The notes under the pieces: model-generated | Told to the model about the DNA's origin: nothing | Databases searched by the model: none | Seen by the model: only the letters and a program-made list of their open reading frames with translations | Position numbers and translations under genes: made by a program | DNA from: DASXQK01 sp963757155 | GTDB lineage: Bacteria > Pseudomonadota > Alphaproteobacteria > Dongiales > Dongiaceae | Assembly (NCBI GenBank): GCA_963757155.1 | Contig: CAVWQS010000009.1 | Location: 434,001 to 498,000 of the forward strand | Direction: 5' to 3' | DNA: 64,000 nucleotides | Shown here: positions 1 to 8,117 of the stretch, piece by piece | How positions within the stretch are numbered: position 1 is the stretch's first letter | Layout of the letters: each line of letters begins with the position of its first letter

Positions 1-623
1 TTGTCGGTCCGGAAGGTGGCGGACTCGCTTTTGATGCCGTAGCAGTCGAGATAGCGGGTCAGCGCCGAGGGATCGGCATGGGGATTGTCCGCGCTCGACA
101 GGATGGTGACCTTCTTGGCGATGCGCAGGATCGGCACCGCCGCGCGGATAGCCCGGGCCGAGGGCAGTGAGGCGTTCCACACCACCGCCGGCGTCTCGGC
201 CACCGTCGCCATGGCCGCCGGCGGCGTGATCATGACCGGGGCGCCGGTACCGAAGACCGCGGTATTGAAATCCGCCACCTTCGATCCTTCGCGCTCGGTC
301 AGGCGCTCGACCACCGTCAGGTCGTGCAGCAGGCCGTTCTGAGTGATCATCTCCACCGAATCGATGTCGGCCTCGGTATAGGAGATGAAGGAGAGACCGT
401 CGCACATCTCGCGATAGGCGCGTTCGGCCTCGGGCGCCGCCTCGGTCTCCGTTTCATAGAAGGCGCCGGGAATGCCATCCGCCGGGGCGGGAATGAATTC
501 GCGGGTCCGCCGGATGAAGACGACGCTGAGCCGGGCATTGAGCTTCCGGCAGAAGTCGATGGCAGAGGCGAGCGACGTCGTATCCGACGAGCTCCCATGC
601 AGATGAATGACGACGCGGCGCAT
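1..623 (-). CDS. UspA-family universal stress protein, partial (C-terminus outside window)
   Basis: Reading leftwards from the ATG at 623 gives 207 codons without a stop, running off the window edge. The start MRRVVIHLHGSSSDTTSLAS followed by a cysteine- and arginine-containing helix and the strand LSVVFIRR is the beta1-alpha1-beta2 opening of a Usp domain. A second strand pattern (APVMITPPAA, then VVWNASLPSARAIRAAVPIL) suggests entry into the second domain of a tandem Usp protein of about 280 residues. Family knowledge: cytoplasmic stress-associated proteins, often nucleotide-binding; no specific role can be given. It lies 163 nt downstream of the cyclase gene on the same strand. Confidence 0.75.
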   Translation of the reverse strand, partial: MRRVVIHLHGSSSDTTSLASAIDFCRKLNARLSVVFIRRTREFIPAPADGIPGAFYETETEAAPEAERAYREMCDGLSFISYTEADIDSVEMITQNGLLHDLTVVERLTEREGSKVADFNTAVFGTGAPVMITPPAAMATVAETPAVVWNASLPSARAIRAAVPILRIAKKVTILSSADNPHADPSALTRYLDCYGIKSESATFRTD

Positions 624-786
624 TGTCCCCAGATCCCCCCTCGTTCGCGCCCGGCGGTTCGATGCCCCGCCAGGCGGCTTCCCATACCCACAACCCCGGG
701 CGATAGGGCCCAACCGGCCCCGGCTTGTCAATCTCCCCCGGGCGCCCGCCCCGCGGACGCCCACTTATCAATCTTTCTTCGAACGC

Positions 787-1809
787 CTATTCCCCTTCGA
801 TGCGCAGCCTTTCGCAGAGCTCCTCGATCAGCTTCAGGGTCTCGAGCCGGTCATCCCTGGATATCTTGCGGAAATCGACATCGATCCGGGCACCCGGCCG
901 GTGATGGCGCACGACGCTGGTCTCGGCGACGTCCACGTCCAGGATGTCGAGCACGCGATAGGTGCGGACCGGCTGGCTGACGCCCTTGACCATGATCGGG
1001 GCCAGGGCCTCGGCATGCACCTCGTCCTTGACCAGGGAATAGGTCTCATGGGCCATGAGGATGCCGCCGAGCTCGGCATGGGATTGCAGCCGCGCGGCGA
1101 GATTCACCTCGCCCCCGATGATCGTGTAGTCCATCCGGTCCTCGCTGCCGAAATTGCCGACGGTGCAGAAGCCGGTATTGATGCCGATGCGGAGCTGAAA
1201 GGGCTTCTCGGTCCCGACGTTCATCCATTCGCCCTGCAGCTCCCGCATGCGGCGCTGCATGGCGATGCCCATCTTGACGCAGGCCAGCGCATCCTCGCGG
1301 ACCCCGCGGGAGTCCGGATCGCCGAAGAAGGCGAGGATCGCATCGCCGATGTATTTGTCGATGGTGGCGCCGAAATCCAGCGCGATCTTCGCCATCTCCG
1401 TCAGGTAGTGATTCAGCAGGCCCGTCAGCTCCTCGGATTCGAGACTGTCGGTCGTCTGGGTGAAATCGGCGATATCGGAGAAGAAAATGGTCAGCTTCTT
1501 GCGCTTGGCCGAGATCTCGGCCGTCTGCTGCCCGGTGAAGATCGAGTTGTAGATCTGGGGCGAGAGGTATCTGGCCAGCTTCCGCGACAGCCCCTCGAGC
1601 TTGAGGTTGGTTCCCGCCAGCTGGTCCTCGACCGCCTCGGCATGCTCGAGCGTCCCGTCATAGAGGAGCTGCAGATCCGAAAGCTCCTCCTTCAGGGTCT
1701 TGATCTCGGCCTCCGCGGCGATCAGCGCGGCCGGCTTTGGCCTGTTTTTTTCGCGGGTCTGGGCTTTGGCGCGAGACTTGGCCTTGGGTCCGCTTGTCGC
1801 CTTCTTCAT
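787..1809 (-). CDS. Soluble class III adenylate/guanylate cyclase with N-terminal coiled coil
   Basis: The 340-residue protein has a basic Lys/Arg-rich tail (1-25), a predicted coiled coil (about 28-80) and a class III cyclase catalytic domain (about 103-285). The two metal-binding aspartates are visible in FFSDIADFT (Asp112) and KYIGDAILAFFG (Asp156). The transition-state Asn/Arg pair lies in GGEVNLAARL (Asn236, Arg240). DYTIIG (Asp227) is at the purine-selecting position, favouring ATP, so cAMP is the likely product. There is no transmembrane segment or sensor domain, so input probably comes through the coiled coil. It is divergent from the phosphatase/STAS operon starting at 2054; a functional link is only an inference. 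Confidence 0.9.
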   Translation of the reverse strand: MKKATSGPKAKSRAKAQTREKNRPKPAALIAAEAEIKTLKEELSDLQLLYDGTLEHAEAVEDQLAGTNLKLEGLSRKLARYLSPQIYNSIFTGQQTAEISAKRKKLTIFFSDIADFTQTTDSLESEELTGLLNHYLTEMAKIALDFGATIDKYIGDAILAFFGDPDSRGVREDALACVKMGIAMQRRMRELQGEWMNVGTEKPFQLRIGINTGFCTVGNFGSEDRMDYTIIGGEVNLAARLQSHAELGGILMAHETYSLVKDEVHAEALAPIMVKGVSQPVRTYRVLDILDVDVAETSVVRHHRPGARIDVDFRKISRDDRLETLKLIEELCERLRIEGE

Positions 1810-2053
1810 AGCCGCATGCCATCCTGTTCAAATGGGCTAGACACTATCCCAATCCCGACTGGGCTAGTGGGAGGACTTAACGGAGAGGGCTTGTGAGAAA
1901 GGCCCCCATCGGTCCGCTTACCCTTGAACGCGCAACTAAATTATCCTGTCAGGCTGTAATTTGCCACTAGCCAACGGGCGCTTGCGGTAAACGTTGATTT
2001 GCCTTACTTACTTCCGCTTAAGGAATAGCTCGCACGGGGCGGGGAAGAAAACA
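1810..2053. promoter_or_regulatory. Divergent intergenic region between the cyclase and the signalling operon
   Basis: These 244 nt separate two divergent genes and must hold both promoters. A possible -35-like TTGATT (1994-1999) with a poor -10 partner precedes the operon at 2054. A GGGGAAG ribosome binding site (2041-2047) lies just before the ATG. I see no convincing operator. Confidence 0.35.
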
Positions 2054-2560
2054 ATGAGTGCCGCGGTCGATGGACCGTACGCGCCGACGCTGGAAGTTAC
2101 GATCAGCACCGGCGCTTTTGATGCCAATTGGGCGAATTGTGACCGGGTGGCCTCTTACCTTGCCCGGGCGGTGAGCCACAACCGGCGGGACTCCTTGCTC
2201 CACTATAACTTGCTGTCCTCCGCTCTGAACGAGATCCTGGAGGTGGCCTTTCGCTCTCACGCGCCGGGTGCTGCGATTACCTGCAGCCTGCTGCGCAAGG
2301 AAGGCCTCGACCGCATCGTATTGAGCGTGCCGGGCAATGAGGAGCTTTCGACCGCCTATCGCAAGATGGTGGGAGAGGCCGGCCGCGACAATTCCGCCGA
2401 ACGGCTGGCGAGCGAGATTCTCGCCGGCGCGCCGGCGAGCGCGGGGCTCAGCCTGATGGAGCTGGCCGCGAACTACAAGGCCGAGTTCCGTCTCGAGATA
2501 TCCGACGATCGCCGGATCTCGCTGGTGACGGATCTCGCCCTTGAAGACGATGAGCTCTAG
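2054..2560 (+). CDS. Degenerate GHKL/slr1658-like regulator (first gene of partner-switching operon)
   Basis: A 168-residue protein; the ATG at 2054 follows GGGGAAG, whereas the longer frame from 1994 has no such site. It aligns by eye with the intact GHKL protein at 6175: both have a leading beta region, then an N-box-like helix, then a strand pair, then a C-terminal block. In the 6175 protein the N-box reads NELLENAVKFRAPG; here it is NEILEVAFRSHAPG, so the Mg-coordinating Asn is Val64. The glycine-rich lid (GSGLGL there) is reduced to ASAGLSL here. ATP binding or kinase activity is therefore doubtful, and it may act as a binding-only antagonist. Homology to the partner is my reading and has not been tested by search. 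Confidence 0.7.
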   Translation: MSAAVDGPYAPTLEVTISTGAFDANWANCDRVASYLARAVSHNRRDSLLHYNLLSSALNEILEVAFRSHAPGAAITCSLLRKEGLDRIVLSVPGNEELSTAYRKMVGEAGRDNSAERLASEILAGAPASAGLSLMELAANYKAEFRLEISDDRRISLVTDLALEDDEL

Positions 2561-2610
2561 AAGCGACGAGCCATAGACCTAGCGGATAGGCAGAACAGGG
2601 ACCGAGGCGC

Positions 2611-3768
2611 GTGTCATTCACAATCTCCTTCGACGACAACAACCAGGAGTTGGTGATCAGCGGGGGCATGACGCCGCGCTGGGCAGAGGACCTGCACGAT
2701 CTCAGGTCCCAGTTCATGGCGGCCCTCAAGGGCGTGCTCGGCCGGCTCTATGTCAACGTCAAGAACCTGCGCCGGCTCAACAATACGGGCTTCGTCGAGG
2801 TGGCGAAGCTGGTCCTCGATGCGGCGCGTCAGCGGCCCGACCTCAGGATCACCATCATCACCTCCAGCGCCTTCGGCTGGTCGACCCGGCGATTCGGCCT
2901 GCTCTACAACCTGGCGCCCAATATCACGGTCGAGGAGTACGACAAGGACTTCTATCCCGGCCAGACGATGACGGAGGACGCCGGCTTCATTCCGATCCTG
3001 CGCAATCAGACCAAGATCACCTGGCGCCACGAGCGCAACATCCTGCCGCGCCACGGCCTGAAGCCCGGGCTCGAGGTCGCCGACATCTGCTGCGGGATCG
3101 GCGATTTTCCGGTGCTGCTCTACAAGGAGTTCAAGCCCTCGCGGCTGGTGGCCATGGATCACTCCAAGCCCAGCCTCGCCTATGCCCGCAAGGTGGCCGA
3201 GGAATTCGGCATCCGCGACATCGAATTCACCTTCGGCGACGCGGCCGACATGCTGCTGGACGACAATCAATTCGACTTCGTCACCTGCCGCCACTCGCTT
3301 CTGGTGTTCAACCGGCCCGAGCTGATCGTCAAGGAGCTGTTCCGGATCTGCAAGCCCGGCGGGCGGGTCTATATCACCAATGAGAAGAATTCCCATTGCC
3401 TGGGCGAACCGCGGGGTGAGAGCATCCAGTGGTCCTATAACCAGGTGCCGGCGCTCTATACCCATTTCCAGATGGATATCGAGCTGGGGCCGAAGCAGCG
3501 GGGGCTGATGGTCGACGCGGGCTTCGATGACGTCCGCATGGAATCCTTCATGGTCACCAATTTGGACGGCGACCCGCAGGAATTTGCCGACGTGATCCGG
3601 AGCTGGGAGCGGCTGTTCTGCGACAAGCTGGCCCGCCAGCGCGGCGACAGCGAGGAATTCATCGCGAAGTTCCGCAAAGGGCTTCAGGACCACGCCGACG
3701 CGGCCCTCAATCCCAAAGGCTATGCCGGCTGGCCGATCTGGGTGGCCTCGGGACGGAAGCCCCTGTGA
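2611..3768 (+). CDS. STAS-like domain fused to class I SAM-dependent methyltransferase
   Basis: A 385-residue protein from a GTG start at 2611, with a weak GAGG just upstream. Residues 1-115 match the STAS-like protein at 6742 in pattern: LYVNVKNLRRLNNTGFVEVA here against LIILDLRNLEFLNSSGINLL there. The phosphorylatable Ser-Ser of that protein is Asn58-Thr59 here. Residues about 140-300 form a class I methyltransferase: motif I is VADICCGIGD (Asp158 to Asp165), an acidic SAM-ribose position in VAMDHS follows, then a FGDAADM motif II/III and the post-motif RICKPGGRVYIT. The substrate is unknown; such proteins are often auto-annotated as UbiE, but nothing here points to quinone synthesis. It ends in a 4-nt overlap with the phosphatase gene, implying coupled translation. 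Confidence 0.8.
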   Translation: MSFTISFDDNNQELVISGGMTPRWAEDLHDLRSQFMAALKGVLGRLYVNVKNLRRLNNTGFVEVAKLVLDAARQRPDLRITIITSSAFGWSTRRFGLLYNLAPNITVEEYDKDFYPGQTMTEDAGFIPILRNQTKITWRHERNILPRHGLKPGLEVADICCGIGDFPVLLYKEFKPSRLVAMDHSKPSLAYARKVAEEFGIRDIEFTFGDAADMLLDDNQFDFVTCRHSLLVFNRPELIVKELFRICKPGGRVYITNEKNSHCLGEPRGESIQWSYNQVPALYTHFQMDIELGPKQRGLMVDAGFDDVRMESFMVTNLDGDPQEFADVIRSWERLFCDKLARQRGDSEEFIAKFRKGLQDHADAALNPKGYAGWPIWVASGRKPL

Positions 3769-6170
3769 ACGTCCAGACGGTCGAACCGCTTCTGCCGGAA
3801 AGCGGGCGTCTCGCCCGGCCCTTCCGCGGATTCCTGCCGCGCAGCTTCCGCACCAAATTCATGCTCGTCGTGGGCTTGGCGGTGCTCTTCACGCTCTCCA
3901 TCAGCGTGATGATCGCGCTCTGGACCATCGACCGCCTCGCGCGCGACGCGTCGCGCGAGGTCGAGCAGGGCCTGACCAACGCCAACCAGGAATATCTGCG
4001 CAATTACATCGACACCACAGCGCTTCGCACCGAGGCCATGCTGGAGGGGGTCTTCGCGCAGATCTCCTCGCTGGCGGGCTCGATGCAGACCTTGATCGAC
4101 CGCCCGCAGACGATGACGGCGATCGGCAAGGCCGTCGCCGAGGATCCCTATTTCGGCGATACCCTGCAATACGACAGCACGGGCAATTGGGCGCAGAACA
4201 AGAAAGGCGCGGCCTCGGTCCTCAGCGTCTGGGGCTATCTCCTGGGGCCCGACCACAAGCCGCTGCCCGAGGTCCAGCAGCAGATCGACAACACCTCGAT
4301 CTTCGATCTCTTCAGCGTCAGCCTGATGGCGACGGGCGCCAGCAAGCTGCAGATGTATTACGTCGGCCCCAAGAGCGCGCCGATCCTGCGCACCACCCCC
4401 TATTCCGATCAGGCCCAGGCCTTCGACAAGCTCTATCCCGGTCACAACAAGGCGAATTTCTGGGATTTCTTCTTTCCCGGCGTGATCGAGGGATGGCAGG
4501 CCTGGCTGAAGACGCCCGCCTCCAAGCCGGTGCCGAGCGACATCACCGCGACCGAGCCCTATGTGGATGCCACGACCGGCAATCTGATCGCGAGCTTCTT
4601 CCATCCGCTCTGGACCCAGGACCGCACCGACGTCGCCGGCATGGTCGCCGCCGACATCACCCTGGAGCAGCTGGCCGATCTGGTGAAGAGCGTCAAGGTC
4701 GCCAATACCGGCTTCGGCTTCCTCACCATGTCCAACGGCAATGTGCTGGCCGTCAATCCGGCGGGCGAGAAGGCGCTCGGCCTCAGCATCAACAAGGATG
4801 CCAGCAGCCAGGGCGTGACCGGCCTCAGCCGGAACCTGTCGAAAAGCACCCAGACGGCCATCGCCTCGCTCAAGCTGCCCTCAGACGGCAGCACGGAGAT
4901 CGAGCGGCTGGTGCTGAAGGACGGCGACAAGAACCGGCCCTATATCATCGCGCTGCATCGCCTGACGCCGATCAATCTCTGGAACGCCCAGGGCAAGATC
5001 GTCGGCGAAAGCATGACGCTAGGCTTCGCCGTGCCGGAGGACGAGGTCTATGTCGCCTTGCATCAGGCGCAGACCGAAATTACCAATGCCGCGCAGCGGA
5101 TCCTGAAATGGGAGACGGTCAGCTCCGTGATCAGCCTGCTGCTGGTCCTGATCGCCGTCTTCGCCGTGTCGCGCAAGATCACCTCCGGCCTGATCGCGCT
5201 CGCCAGCGCCGCCCGCCGGATGAAGGACAAGGACTACGGCACCCGGGTCGCCATCTCCTCCGGCGATGAGGTCGGCGAGGTCTGCGTCGCCTTCAACAGC
5301 ATGGCCGACGAGATCCGGAACTATACCGAGAACCTCGAGCGCCTCGTTACCGACCGGACCCGCGAATTGGGCGAGGCGGTGAAGGAGATCAACCTGCTGA
5401 ACGAGCGGCTCAAGGGCGAGAACACGCGCCTGGGCGCCGAGCTCGATGTCGCCCGCCAGGTCCAGATGATGGTGCTGCCGCGGGACGAGGAACTGAGCGC
5501 GGTCCGCCAGCTCGATATCGTCGCCCATATGAACCCGGCCGACGAGGTCGGCGGCGACTACTACGACATTCTGACCCAGGACGGCCGGGCGAAATTCGGT
5601 ATCGGCGATGTGACCGGCCATGGGCTGGAAAGCGGTGTGCTGATGCTGATGGTGCAATCCGTCGCCCGCGCGCTGTACGAATCCGGTGAGCTCGATTCCA
5701 AGCGCTTCCTGGAAATCCTGAACCGCACGATCTTCAAGAACGTCGCGCGGATGAAGTCCGGCAAGCATCTGACGCTGGCCTTCGTCGACTATGACAACAA
5801 CAAGATGACGATCACCGGTCAGCATGAGGAAGTCATCGTCATCCGCCGCGATGGGCAGATCGAGCGCTTCGACACCGGCGATCTCGGCTTCCCGGTCGGG
5901 CTCGAGGACGATATCGCGCCCTTCATCGCAAGCCACGAGCTGCCGTTCGAAAAGGGCGATGTGCTCATTCTCCATACTGACGGCATAACCGAGGCGGCGA
6001 ACGAGCGGGACGAGCTGTTCGGGGCCGAGCGCCTGTGCGACAGCGCGCTTCGCCATAGCGCCGGGACGTCCGAGGAGATCAAGAACGGCATCATCCGCGA
6101 CCTGATGGACCATGTCGGAACCCGCAAATTCGACGATGACATCACCCTTGTCGTCATCAAGCACCAGTAA
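3765..6170 (+). CDS. Membrane PP2C/SpoIIE serine phosphatase with periplasmic Cache-like sensor and HAMP
   Basis: An 801-residue protein starting at a GTG that overlaps the previous stop (GTGA). Order of parts: TM1 (33-54), large periplasmic Cache-type sensor (about 60-445), TM2 (452-470), HAMP (470-523), coiled coil (about 523-565) and an RsbU/SpoIIE-type PP2C domain (585-799). Metal-binding acids are seen in GGDYYD (Asp598), GDVTGHG (Asp615), HTDG (Asp739) and FDDDIT (790-792). Family knowledge: such phosphatases dephosphorylate STAS antagonists phosphorylated by GHKL kinases. Both partner types are encoded in this operon, so the likely substrates are the proteins at 6742 and perhaps 2611. 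The ligand is unknown. Confidence 0.92.
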   Translation: MNVQTVEPLLPESGRLARPFRGFLPRSFRTKFMLVVGLAVLFTLSISVMIALWTIDRLARDASREVEQGLTNANQEYLRNYIDTTALRTEAMLEGVFAQISSLAGSMQTLIDRPQTMTAIGKAVAEDPYFGDTLQYDSTGNWAQNKKGAASVLSVWGYLLGPDHKPLPEVQQQIDNTSIFDLFSVSLMATGASKLQMYYVGPKSAPILRTTPYSDQAQAFDKLYPGHNKANFWDFFFPGVIEGWQAWLKTPASKPVPSDITATEPYVDATTGNLIASFFHPLWTQDRTDVAGMVAADITLEQLADLVKSVKVANTGFGFLTMSNGNVLAVNPAGEKALGLSINKDASSQGVTGLSRNLSKSTQTAIASLKLPSDGSTEIERLVLKDGDKNRPYIIALHRLTPINLWNAQGKIVGESMTLGFAVPEDEVYVALHQAQTEITNAAQRILKWETVSSVISLLLVLIAVFAVSRKITSGLIALASAARRMKDKDYGTRVAISSGDEVGEVCVAFNSMADEIRNYTENLERLVTDRTRELGEAVKEINLLNERLKGENTRLGAELDVARQVQMMVLPRDEELSAVRQLDIVAHMNPADEVGGDYYDILTQDGRAKFGIGDVTGHGLESGVLMLMVQSVARALYESGELDSKRFLEILNRTIFKNVARMKSGKHLTLAFVDYDNNKMTITGQHEEVIVIRRDGQIERFDTGDLGFPVGLEDDIAPFIASHELPFEKGDVLILHTDGITEAANERDELFGAERLCDSALRHSAGTSEEIKNGIIRDLMDHVGTRKFDDDITLVVIKHQ

Positions 6171-6174
6171 ATCC

Positions 6175-6723
6175 ATGACAGCACATTTCGGGCATACCCA
6201 ACTCGACGCGGGTCCCGAGGCGCCCCGGCTGCGAATCGTGCTGTCCGAGGGGCCGCTCGAGCTGCGCTGGACCCATTGCAGCCTGACCGCCGATTTCATC
6301 GCCGATCTCTTCGCCGGGCTTGCGGCCCGGGCCCAGATCGACGAGGACGGGGCCCGCCATACCATCGGCTACCTCGCCAACGAGCTGCTGGAGAATGCGG
6401 TCAAGTTCCGCGCCCCCGGCGATGTCGTCGTCGAGGCCGCCCTGGACGGGGCGGAGTTCACCCTCGCCATTTCGAACTATGCCACGCCCGAAATGGCGAG
6501 CGGGCTCCAAGGCTTGATCCAGGAGATCACCAGCCGCGATCCCAGCGATTTGCTGATCGAGCGCATGGAGCGCAATGCCGAGGATCCGGATTCGACCGGC
6601 TCGGGGCTTGGCCTGCTGACCCTGGTCAACGATTATGGCGTGCGGCTCGGTTGGACCATCGAGCCGCAGGCCGCCGGCGCATCGGTGCAGATCCGCACCA
6701 TCGCCAACGTCACGCTTACCTGA
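6175..6723 (+). CDS. GHKL ATP-binding anti-sigma-type kinase, slr1658-like
   Basis: A 182-residue protein; the ATG at 6175 lies 4 nt after the phosphatase stop, and I prefer it to the longer frame from 6112 that overlaps the phosphatase. The N-box NELLENAVKFRAPG (Glu70, Asn74) and the lid region STGSGLGLLTLVNDYG (about 140-155) mark a GHKL ATPase of the RsbW/SpoIIAB type. No sensor or transmembrane part is present. Expected role from family knowledge: phosphorylates a STAS-domain partner and is countered by the PP2C phosphatase upstream. The slr1658 assignment comes from recall of that cyanobacterial-type family and its usual slr1659 neighbour. Confidence 0.8.
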   Translation: MTAHFGHTQLDAGPEAPRLRIVLSEGPLELRWTHCSLTADFIADLFAGLAARAQIDEDGARHTIGYLANELLENAVKFRAPGDVVVEAALDGAEFTLAISNYATPEMASGLQGLIQEITSRDPSDLLIERMERNAEDPDSTGSGLGLLTLVNDYGVRLGWTIEPQAAGASVQIRTIANVTLT

Positions 6724-6741
6724 ACGAACGGGACGCATCAG

Positions 6742-7080
6742 ATGGAAATCAAGACCGCCGAATACCGGGTGTGGTCCGAGGGCACCACGATCTTCTACGA
6801 AGGCACCATGCGTCTATCCGGGACCGAGGCCTATGCCCCGATCCAGGAGATGATGGACAAGATGCTGGAGGCCAAGCCCGCCCTTATCATCCTCGACCTG
6901 CGCAATCTTGAATTTCTCAACAGCTCCGGCATCAATCTGCTGGCGAAGTTCACCATCAATGTCCGCAAGAATCCCGGCACCGGCCTCGAAGTGCGCGGCA
7001 CGACCCGCATTCCCTGGCAGGGCAAGTCGCTGCAGAACCTGAAGAAGCTGCATTCCGCGGTGAATCTGATCATCGACTGA
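6742..7080 (+). CDS. STAS-like anti-sigma-factor antagonist, slr1659-like
   Basis: A 112-residue single-domain protein, last in the operon, 18 nt after the GHKL gene. The fold pattern is STAS: beta strands, then LIILDLRNLEFLNSSGINLL, where Ser61-Ser62-Gly sits at the loop that carries the phosphorylated serine in SpoIIAA/RsbV. Compared with classical antagonists it has an Asn instead of Asp before the serines, and an unusual C-terminal half with a Trp-Gln-Gly-Lys turn, typical of what I know as slr1659-type regulators. It is presumably switched by the kinase at 6175 and the phosphatase at 3765. The output target is not encoded nearby in an obvious form. Confidence 0.8.
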   Translation: MEIKTAEYRVWSEGTTIFYEGTMRLSGTEAYAPIQEMMDKMLEAKPALIILDLRNLEFLNSSGINLLAKFTINVRKNPGTGLEVRGTTRIPWQGKSLQNLKKLHSAVNLIID

Positions 7081-7114
7081 TCGGCGGCTCGCCGGCCGCC
7101 TCACCATCTCTTTC

Positions 7115-7193
7115 CGTTATCCCCGCGAAAGCGGGGATCCAGGGCCGCAGCCTCATCGCTCGCCCTGGATTCCCGCTTATCGCGGGAATGACG
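7115..7193. repeat. Palindromic intergenic repeat, copy 1
   Basis: Two about 30-nt arms (7115-7144 and 7163-7193) form an inverted repeat. The left arm itself folds on CCCCGCGAAAGCGGGG, the right arm on CCCGCTTATCGCGGG. A close second copy lies at 34231-34317. It sits between the convergent STAS and ispE genes, so it may also act as a bidirectional terminator. Such GC-rich palindromes are common in alphaproteobacterial genomes. Confidence 0.85.
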
Positions 7194-7229
7194 AGGAGAG
7201 ATGACGCCCGCCCCTCGTCGATCTCGCCC

Positions 7230-8117
7230 TCAGGCGATCGCCGCCACCGCACCCCCAGACGCAATCGCGGTCGCACGCACCCACCAATGCGGTGCGCCCA
7301 CCTGCAAGGTGGCGGCCGCCGCCGCCGCCGCCCGGGGCGATTCGAACAGGCCGAAGCAGGTAGCGCCGCTGCCCGACATGCGGGCGAGCAGACAGCCGGA
7401 CGAGCCGCCCAGCGCCGTCAGGATCTCGGCGATCTCCGGCAGCAGCTCGAGGGCGGCCTCGGTCAGATCATTGCTGCGTTCCGCCAGAAGCGTCGCGAGC
7501 CCCCTCGCATCGGCCGGCGGGGCATCGAAGCGACCCGGGGTAGAGAAGGAGCGGCGATAGCGGCGGAAGACATCGATCGTCGGCAACGGCCGGCGCGGAT
7601 TGACCAGCAGGAGATAGGCCCGCGGCAGGGTGGGTGCGGGCAGCAGCTCTTCGCCGATCCCACCCACGAAGCGCGGGCCATCGGCCAGGCAGACGGGAAG
7701 ATCCGCTCCCAGGGCGACGGATGCCGCCGGCGTCGGCGCCGGCAGGTTCCAGAGTCGCGACAGGCCGACCAGTGCGGCGGCCGCATCGGCGGAGCCGCCG
7801 CCGATACCCGCGGCAACCGGGAGATTCTTCACCAGATGCAACGCGGCGCCGCGCTGGGCATCGAGGAGGCGGGCCGCCTTCACGGTCAGATTGTCGGTGC
7901 TGCCCAGCGCCGGGGCGAAGGGCCCGTCGATCTCGAGGCTGAGCGTCTCGGCCGGGCTCAGATGCAGCTCATCGCCCAACTCGGTGAAGCAGACGAGGCT
8001 GTCGAGCAGGTGATAGCCGTCGGGGCGCCGTCCGACCACATGGAGATAGAGATTGATCTTGGCCCTGGCCCTGAGGCTGAGGGACGGGCTGGCGGAGGGC
8101 TTGGCCGCCGCGCTCAG
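7230..8117 (-). CDS. ispE: 4-diphosphocytidyl-2-C-methyl-D-erythritol kinase (MEP isoprenoid pathway)
   Basis: A GHMP kinase that phosphorylates CDP-methylerythritol in isoprenoid precursor synthesis. RARAKINLYLHVVGRRPDGYH is the conserved IspE N-terminus. PVAAGIGGGSADAAAAL is the ATP-binding glycine-rich motif and MSGSGATCFGLF the C-terminal GHMP motif. Start choice: from the CTG at 8117, which overlaps the upstream TPR stop as CTGA, 16 residues precede RAKINL, matching the family length. The only upstream ATG/GTG options (8249, 8213) would overlap the TPR gene by 100 nt or more and add residues with no counterpart in the family. CTG is rare, so the exact start is uncertain. Confidence 0.92.
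   Translation of the reverse strand: MSAAAKPSASPSLSLRARAKINLYLHVVGRRPDGYHLLDSLVCFTELGDELHLSPAETLSLEIDGPFAPALGSTDNLTVKAARLLDAQRGAALHLVKNLPVAAGIGGGSADAAAALVGLSRLWNLPAPTPAASVALGADLPVCLADGPRFVGGIGEELLPAPTLPRAYLLLVNPRRPLPTIDVFRRYRRSFSTPGRFDAPPADARGLATLLAERSNDLTEAALELLPEIAEILTALGGSSGCLLARMSGSGATCFGLFESPRAAAAAAATLQVGAPHWWVRATAIASGGAVAAIA

Noticed and set aside
607..1896. Long open frame on the plus strand opposite the cyclase gene
   Set aside because: It mirrors a gene with full cyclase motifs on the other strand; its translation is His/Gly/Asp-rich with no domain, typical of the antisense frame in high-GC DNA.
2611..3768. Ubiquinone methyltransferase UbiE as the function of the fusion protein
   Set aside because: It shares only the general SAM-binding fold; the STAS-like N-terminus and signalling operon argue against quinone synthesis.
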